A DNA stretch of 64,000 nucleotides from Hydractinia symbiolongicarpus (Eukaryota > Cnidaria > Hydrozoa > Anthoathecata > Hydractiniidae). The stretch lies in NCBI RefSeq assembly GCF_029227915.1, contig NC_079882.1:27285001-27349000 (forward strand). The letters run 5' to 3'. Under the pieces are notes generated by a model that searched no databases, was not told where the DNA came from, and saw only the letters and a list, made by a program, of their open reading frames with translations. The position numbers and the translations under genes are program-made. This document shows, piece by piece, positions 57,261-64,000 of this stretch (position 1 is its first letter; every line of letters starts with the position of its first letter).

Positions 57261-60200
57261 AAAGACTTGTTTTTACCAATTCACTGTGAGCCTAGTATGA
57301 TTGTTCCATCCTCGAAGGACAGTTTTTTTCAACTGAAAAAAAAAATGTTTTTATGCAAATTGATTAAACCTGGTTATTTACGAAAGTTTATATATCGGCT
57401 TTCCTTTCTTCTTGAGTCATTCCAGATATAAAAACAAAATGAGGAAAAACATAAATTATGTGTGTATATTCCCTCATCCCTAACTTAAATAAATATTTTA
57501 TATTAGTGTCTTAAAATCTGACCTTCAGTTTTCAGCAAAATTCTTGAAATTTCAGCTACAAAGATCCAATAATCGAAATATAAAGTCAAAGTATACCTGT
57601 TTTCAAACCATATATTTGATGTATTCTCTCACACTGTATTGCATATCTTAACAAATGCCTCAATTGCAAATATCTTGATCTTTTCAAATTTGAGCATTTA
57701 AAATAATAATCGTTTAAAACCTTCGGGAGACCTAGCTTGCTTAATGTTTTATTTCTCACATTTAAGACAGTTTACCGCAAATGTTTATCTTATCAAGTCT
57801 TAAAAACGAATTTTGAAAGAGGTAAGATAATATATGACATTTGTTCTATATAACACTAATTCACACCCTATAGAGTGTAGCTGATATGTTTTACTTGACA
57901 ATATCGATTTACTGACATGTGTGACGTCATTAAATATAATATTTGATAGATTTTAAATAAGTTAATTCACCTCAAGAACGCTTCTGTTGACACTTTCAAG
58001 TTGTCCTGCTACATTTGTCCCACCTCTAATATTTATTTGAATGCAGTCAAATATAGTTACAATTAAGAAATGTTAAACAGTTTTTTCACAAAACAATTTG
58101 TGAGAAACTCAACAATTTGGACGAAATTATTATCAACCCAATGGACTATAAAATTAGCTGATAATGTGATACGTTTTCAAAAGAAAGATAAAGGAAATAT
58201 TGCGCAATTGCCAAATACTATGAATTCATATACTAGTCGACAGTGCAACGGAACTGTGAGAAAGTTTTGAAATCTACTTGTACGAGTGAAACAATGCACG
58301 TTAGGAAACACGGAAAGAGAAATGTTGTTGTTTTCATTGAAAAGGGCTTGAAACACTAGTGAGAATATGAAAAAGTTATACCACACATGTGCAAAAATTG
58401 CTCATCAAACTGATACATTCTCAGTTCAGGCTCGGCGTTGCCTCAAATTCCTTAACACAGCATTTTTCAATATTTACAAACAAAATCTCATTTTTTAGCT
58501 TTTATGTTGTCCTGCAACGTAAAACCTAACAATATTTTTCTTCTCAGGTTTTTTTGCCATTTAAGTTTTCTTAAATTGTCCATGTCGGTGAAGTAAAAGA
58601 ATATTTTATAAACTTTTCAGAGGATTTTATAATAAAAGTTATCTGCAGAAGATAATTACATGAACATTTTTTTAATTGTTGTGTAGCTTCTCTGCTTTAG
58701 CTAGCTACACTAACTGCAGTCGGGATAGTAACATCAGCTCCATGTTCTTGCATACAAAAGACATGATGCTTTCGTACAGTTAATTTAGTCAAAAAGTAAT
58801 TAATTCCGGATGGTCGTAGATAAAAACACGTAACCGGCGCTGCATTGAATTTCTGAAAACGTCAAAGCACTAGTAGCAGATCGGAGGATGTACTGTCTTT
58901 TAGTTATGTTATCCGAAATATCAAACTTCTTTATACTGCAATGGTTAATTTACATTTGCAATTTGTCTTTCATTAGTAGCTAGGTGATAAAATGAAGCAC
59001 TGTAAGATTCTTAGCAGATAACTCCAATAAAATACTGTTTTTTTGCCATGATTTGTGTTACTTGTAGAACACACTTACTAACAGAGAACGCATATCAAGA
59101 TATTTTAAAAGAACAAATTTGAAAACCTTTATTTCTTAATGCAACAATATGCAGTCAACCTTTCTATAGAAGACACCTGTAAGACGAACGAAAGGTACTC
59201 GCCACTCAGAATAGTTTTTGGAATATTTTCTTGCGGCGTAGTAAATATTGTCTAAAGAAAGGCGAAGAGCCAAGTGATTGTCGAATTTGAAAACATTTTT
59301 TTTTTCTGCATAGAAGTTTACTATATGTCAGATATATGCGACTCTGGGTTGCAAAACACACAAAGCGAAACAGTGGTTGTGACTTTTATTTACTCAAACA
59401 ATTGAACGGGGGTTTATATCACAAAGTACGTATTATATAATAAAGAGTTTGATTAAACCAGGTAAGCGAAACCAGGTAAGCTATTGAAAAATGTACTTCA
59501 TAAACTACCAAACAGCTTGCTGAATCTAACTCTTACGCATCGATCTGTTAATAGGTATAGTAATAATAATAATAATAATACTTTTTTCCAAATGATGATG
59601 CAAAATTATTTCACCCCGTTAATTTTTCATGTTAGTTATTGAGGAGGCATGTACTTGTTTGTTGCTAAGTAGCTATCGAGTGCTTCATTATCGCGATTAA
59701 AGCAAAAAAATGTTTTGTCGTATGAGCCTAAATGCACAACATAACACAATATTGTTACCACTTTTTGCCAAATAAAAGCCGGCCAAGTCCCTGCTTAAAT
59801 AGGAACAACACATGTTAGATATTTTTTGTCCAACTCTATATCAAATATAAAGGCAAATATTATTAGAAAATTACAAATCGAACTACATGATGTATGTTTT
59901 AAAAAAAAATTATGATATTACAATAACATAGTCAGGAAATAAAAAGTAGTAGAAATACTTATAATCAATTCTAGGAAATATAAGAAACACCGAATCTAAA
60001 CTTGACTACTTCAGAAATGCCAAATCAGTTAAGCTCTTTGAAAAAACAACAGCGAACATTAAGAACGACTTTCCCTTAAATATTTAAATAGAATGTTTAG
60101 GACAAAATTCAGCTTAAATGCGTTAAAACGTAACTGTGCGATAACCCTGCTCAGTTTTTCAAATGCAATTTATGAAAAAAAATAAATATTTTACTTACCT

Positions 60201-60363
60201 TCCTATGCATTTTGATGCAAAGATCTACGATGAACCCTAACTTTACATTTAAAAGGTTTTGTGCTACAATACTGGCGCTTCCTTTACCTTGACGCTTTGA
60301 ACAAGATTTTATATTCCTAAAAATCTGCTTAAAAAAAAAACAAAAACCGCGAAAGCAAATAAT

Positions 60364-63300
60364 CTACATAATATTATGGATGATAAGAACAGCAACAGTC
60401 ATCACGAGAACCAAATCGTAATAATATTTTTCTGCTCCATTGAATAATGTCCTGTTACATCTTGTTGTAGTATTATCTGCCATGGAAGGAATTACCTCTG
60501 CACCTTTTGTTTTGACGTTTGATGGAGTTGTCAGACCTAAAAAAATTAGGCAAGCAAGTTTAATATGTCTTGTAAATAATTTTTAATTGTCTTTTCTATT
60601 TCCTTTCATCACTTAAATTTCCTGCTAAAATCAGCACCTGGATAGCTGGCACTCCTAAGTAATTATTAATCACTTTAAGCATCTTTTCATATTTCAATGG
60701 AAATTTTTTTAGCAAAAAGTTATAGCGATTTTTATAATATTGTTCTCTTTTAACCACCGCAGCAAGTTTACCAACGTCCCTCCTATAGAATATGCTTAAG
60801 TGGGAGTCCCATCTTATGTTTTTTGCTCCTGGGTACATTGTCATTTTTACATATTTTGCTATTTATTTTCCAGGTTCAATAAAAGATCTCAAAGATCCTA
60901 CAGCAATTAGTGTTTTCCCAAATTGATCTTAAGTCATAGAATGTTATTGCAGCTAATCCAAATAGTCCTAACAAAATTCAACCATGAATTGACCATAAAA
61001 ATAAAGGAAAAATGGTGAGTTATTTTCCCACTTGAAATCGTTGGCGGTGAAAGCATGTTCCAACGAAATCCACCCTATCCATCTTGCATTATATCTGCAA
61101 TTTTCCTTCTGTGGATCACTACAAGACTACTAGGTTTATCTGAATTCACTGGTACTGTAGATTATCTGGTTATATCAATCTTTAATTGTTCCAAAAAGAA
61201 TTGTCTTACCTTTTACAATAAGAACCATATAAGATTCCACAGATGTTACGTTGCCTTGGATGGTATTCGTCGCCTTACATGTATAATTTCCACTTGAATC
61301 CATTGTAACTGTAATTTTTAGATTCTCATTATTGTTTGATAAATTGAATGGCAGTATGTTTTCTACTTTTTCATCATTATGATACCAAGTGATATTGGGT
61401 GTAGGTCTAAACATCAGTAAACAAGAACAACAACAACAATAACAACAACAACAACAACAACAGACAACAATAACAACAACAACAAAAGCACAAGATAGAA
61501 ATACCTTCCAGTTGCTGAACAGACAAGTTTGATGATTTCGCCTTCTGCAACTTCTTTGGAACCAGATATGCCTTTCTTAAAACTTACAGGAAGGTCTGAT
61601 AATCTCTCTATAAAATGGAATTAATTATGTAAAGAGAATAATTTGCGCTCTCTAAATACTTTCAGATATCCATCTTAACTGGTTAGGTACTAAAGATCTG
61701 TAGAATTTACCTTCTCTTGGAATAAATTTAAAAGCATTTGAAAAAGACCATCTGTTTTTCGCATACAACATACAATGGATGCCATTGTTAGCATTTATAG
61801 TTTTGATATTATTCTGTGTTAGATTGCCAATAAAAAGAGTTCCGTTTGGAAAAACCTGAACTCCAGCATTCAGCTGCGACAATGATGGTTTCGTATCATT
61901 ATAAAATCCCCAATTATAATACTTGATATTCATGAATATTGTGTTCGGGCAGTCAATTTGAATTGCTTCACCGATATAACCATCAATGAAAATTGCCGCA
62001 TCATTTTTTCTGTAAGGCGAAAAAAAAACACTGGCCACTAAAAGAAAATAAAAATATATAAGGAAATCAAAGAATAAATTGGTTGAAGGTTTACTTAGTA
62101 GTGAAATATTTTCATATCTGAAGAATTTGTATACAAATACAACAGGTTGCATTAAGAACAAAAGATTTCGGCGAAAAAGGCCATCAAAAATCAAGAAGAC
62201 CAGAGCGAAATCCATTCGTTATAGCGGTTCCTAAAGTTTTAATTAAACTTTTTTAAAGAATATTTATGTTACGGAAAATATGATCAATTGGAAATTATGC
62301 ATATTCACCGTGCGATATAAGGGTCAGGGTTAGGACTATTGTTATTTCACATAATCACCGGTTAGTATGTATAACTTTATCACAACCTCCGTAACATATA
62401 TATTCTTCGTATTTCTCGAAATATTTTTCTGCTGAAATTCTAGAAAATCTGATAAGCTTCTCAAAAATGTGCCGAAATTTTAAATCCTTAATGTGTCTAA
62501 AACTCAATACTGTTTTTATTTACCATTGAAAACAATGTCATCGCTATACTCATGACCATATTCATTTGTAGCCTCACATTGGTATACACCTGCATCTGTC
62601 CAATCCAAGTCGTAAATAGTTAAATCGCCTTCTGTCAACTTTAAACGAGAGTTGACAGTGAAATTCATCGCTTTACCATCTTTATACCATTTGAACGTTG
62701 GAAGGGGAGTACTTCTTGCAGCACATTTAAATGTTACTTTTGAAAAGATCGGGAATAAATTTGGATAAACAAAGTCGGACTGTTTTGACGTCAGTTCACG
62801 AATAATGACCGATGTTAAAGCTAAATAGAAAGATAAGAATAATGCACAGTCATGTTTTTGTAAGTTGTAAGTCATCCAATGACGCAAGAAAAAAAATCGA
62901 AGCAAAAATGTTGAACATTTTCGGTCACAATCTTTTTCTTACCTGTTTATATTTATTTATTAGCCATAAACAGCATGACTTTTCTTACGGACAGGAAATC
63001 GAAATAGCTGAGGTGGGAAAATTTGTGCTGGGTCGCAAACACATTTTCTGCTATCAGAAAACTGGTCGCGGTTTTTGAATGGTTACTTCCATTGTTCTTT
63101 GCTCACGTAATTTTTATCAGGAATTCCTTTTTTCTTTAACGTTTTGAGCAAGAATGGTCTCACTCACCCAGAAAAGGCTGATTAATTCACTTTTTGCTTA
63201 AGAGGGTGGTATGTGGCCACACTGGATTTATACTGTCTGGTTGATTATAATCCCGGAGCAAATCTAGATATTATTTTGTGTTTATTTGTGGATTTAAATC

Positions 63301-64000
63301 AGGGATTTGCTCTCACACATTTCGTTTCCATGAGCAAAACTCGATTTTAATATCCTCAAAACTTATTTAATTAGGTTCATCGTTTTTGGATATCCTGTAC
63401 CAGTGTTAATATATTGTTTTGGGGATAAGGGGCAACATTTAATTTATTTCGTAAATCTTATTCCGTAAAATGATTTATAATAATTCTCAAAATAAAAATT
63501 ACAAAAGTAAATCATGAAGTAGGGTAAAACAAAGTAAAAATAATATTTTTTTATCGTCTTTACACATTTTAATTTTTTTTACGCGTGAAATAGTGCGTTT
63601 TCCTCCTTGGATTTTTTTTTTATATTTAATAAAAATACAACATCGTATAGAAAATTAATTTAACTCAAAAAATATTGTCAGAAAAATAATTATGTTGTCA
63701 TTAGGAGATATTTCAGATATACTGAGTGTGTTTGAAAAAGGGGTTACTGTATCGTTAAGGTTCAAGCAACACTGCGCACTAGTTCCCGGTAATCTCGATA
63801 TTTAAGACCACAAAGTTACTTTTGATACCCAATATTCTACAAATTCCAGACTTCTATAAGATCTAAAGCAGTGCTTAATTACTAGATAAGTGTTTTAGTC
63901 TAAAAAATGAAAAGAAGATTAAACCAACAAAAATTGTCAGTAGTTGAAAGTCTTACCGAAACACGTCAAAATAATGCAGAAAAAGAGGACAAGCAAGCAA
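60364..64000 (-). CDS. Three-Ig contactin/L1-like protein, probably GPI-anchored (5' end cut by window)
   Basis: Six minus-strand exons, all phase 1 or 2 and continuous: 63957..64000 (partial, signal peptide core LLVLFFCIILTCF), 62524..62820, 61711..62037, 61505..61607, 61210..61406 and 60364..60536. Ig1 has KVTFKCAARSTPLPTFKWYK and DWTDAGVYQCEATNEYG. Ig2 is atypical: IQIDCP, YNWGF, GTLFIGN and NNGIHCMLYAKN, the layout of the second Ig domain of contactin/L1 proteins. Ig3 has IIKLVCSATGRPTPNITWY and DSSGNYTCKATN. After Ig3 the last exon is a Thr/Asn-rich stalk and NGAEKYYYDLVLVMTVAVLI ending at a stop. This is a C-terminal hydrophobic tail without cytoplasmic residues, hence a GPI signal with the omega site near NGA. 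Fibronectin III domains and three of the six Ig domains of true contactins are missing. Likely adhesion or recognition at the cell surface. The first codons lie beyond position 64000. Confidence 0.88.
61427..61486. repeat. CAA/AAC microsatellite in an Ig-gene intron
   Basis: About twenty interrupted caa triplets between the two exons of Ig3. Confidence 0.9.

Larger units (their letters stand above)
50643..60363. other. Long intergenic region, no supported gene
   Basis: Nearly 10 kb without a recognisable exon on either strand. Contents that can be named: Helitron-like repeat fragments (52725..53040 and 57125..57260), an inverted-repeat element (53402..53615), a two-copy ~120-bp repeat (56215..56440), and an AAT microsatellite (about 59563..59580). 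The region may hold distal 5' exons of the kinase or regulatory DNA. Confidence 0.5.

Noticed and set aside
60596-60844. An 82-codon minus-strand open frame within the last Ig-gene intron
   Set aside because: It has no Ig features and no good acceptor. Exons 61210..61406 and 60364..60536 join directly in phase.

Overview
This window is an AT-rich animal nuclear genome segment. Genes are split by GT-AG introns with short exons, intergenic gaps run to several kilobases, and small palindromic transposons and tandem repeats are common. The gene content (dickkopf, Qa-SNARE syntaxin, Shaker-type K+ channel, contactin/L1-like Ig protein, phytochelatin synthase) and the low GC suggest a cnidarian, most likely a hydrozoan. 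That assignment is inference from content and composition; I could not search a database.

Layout: 0.2-3.8 kb (+) an apparently intact hAT-family transposase with an N-terminal OTU-like domain. 5.0-6.1 kb (-) a secreted low-complexity protein whose stop codon lies inside a long DNA palindrome. 7.2-9.0 kb (+) a four-exon dickkopf-like secreted protein, convergent with 9.3-11.6 kb (-) a four-exon phytochelatin synthase. 15.9-20.7 kb (+) a ten-exon syntaxin with a Cys-rich tail instead of a transmembrane anchor. 25.8-29.1 kb (+) a two-exon Shaker-like voltage-gated K+ channel subunit. 32.5-33.7 kb (-) a three-exon Ras-like GTPase with altered switch residues. 37.3-38.0 kb (-) a doubtful small Cys-containing split gene. 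40.6-43.3 kb (-) a 904-residue secreted Gly/His/Tyr-rich repeat protein. 47.9-50.6 kb (-) an eight-exon protein kinase with a changed catalytic loop. 60.4 kb to the right edge (-) a three-Ig, probably GPI-anchored cell-surface protein.

The genes do not form a pathway or cluster; this is an ordinary animal neighbourhood of unrelated loci. Several products act at the cell surface or outside the cell (dickkopf, the two low-complexity secreted proteins, the Ig protein). The syntaxin, K+ channel and GTPase would act at membranes.

Exon joins were made by hand from GT-AG sites and checked for reading-phase continuity. Joins for the syntaxin, phytochelatin synthase, dickkopf exons 1-3, the GTPase, the kinase core and the Ig protein agree with both phase and family alignment. 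The strongest candidates for new biology are the lipid-anchor-type syntaxin, the K+ channel lacking the second proline of PXP, the minimal contactin-like GPI protein, the His/Gly repeat protein, and the kinase with HRDLC and DFN motifs. No CRISPR array, rRNA or convincing intact tRNA gene was seen.
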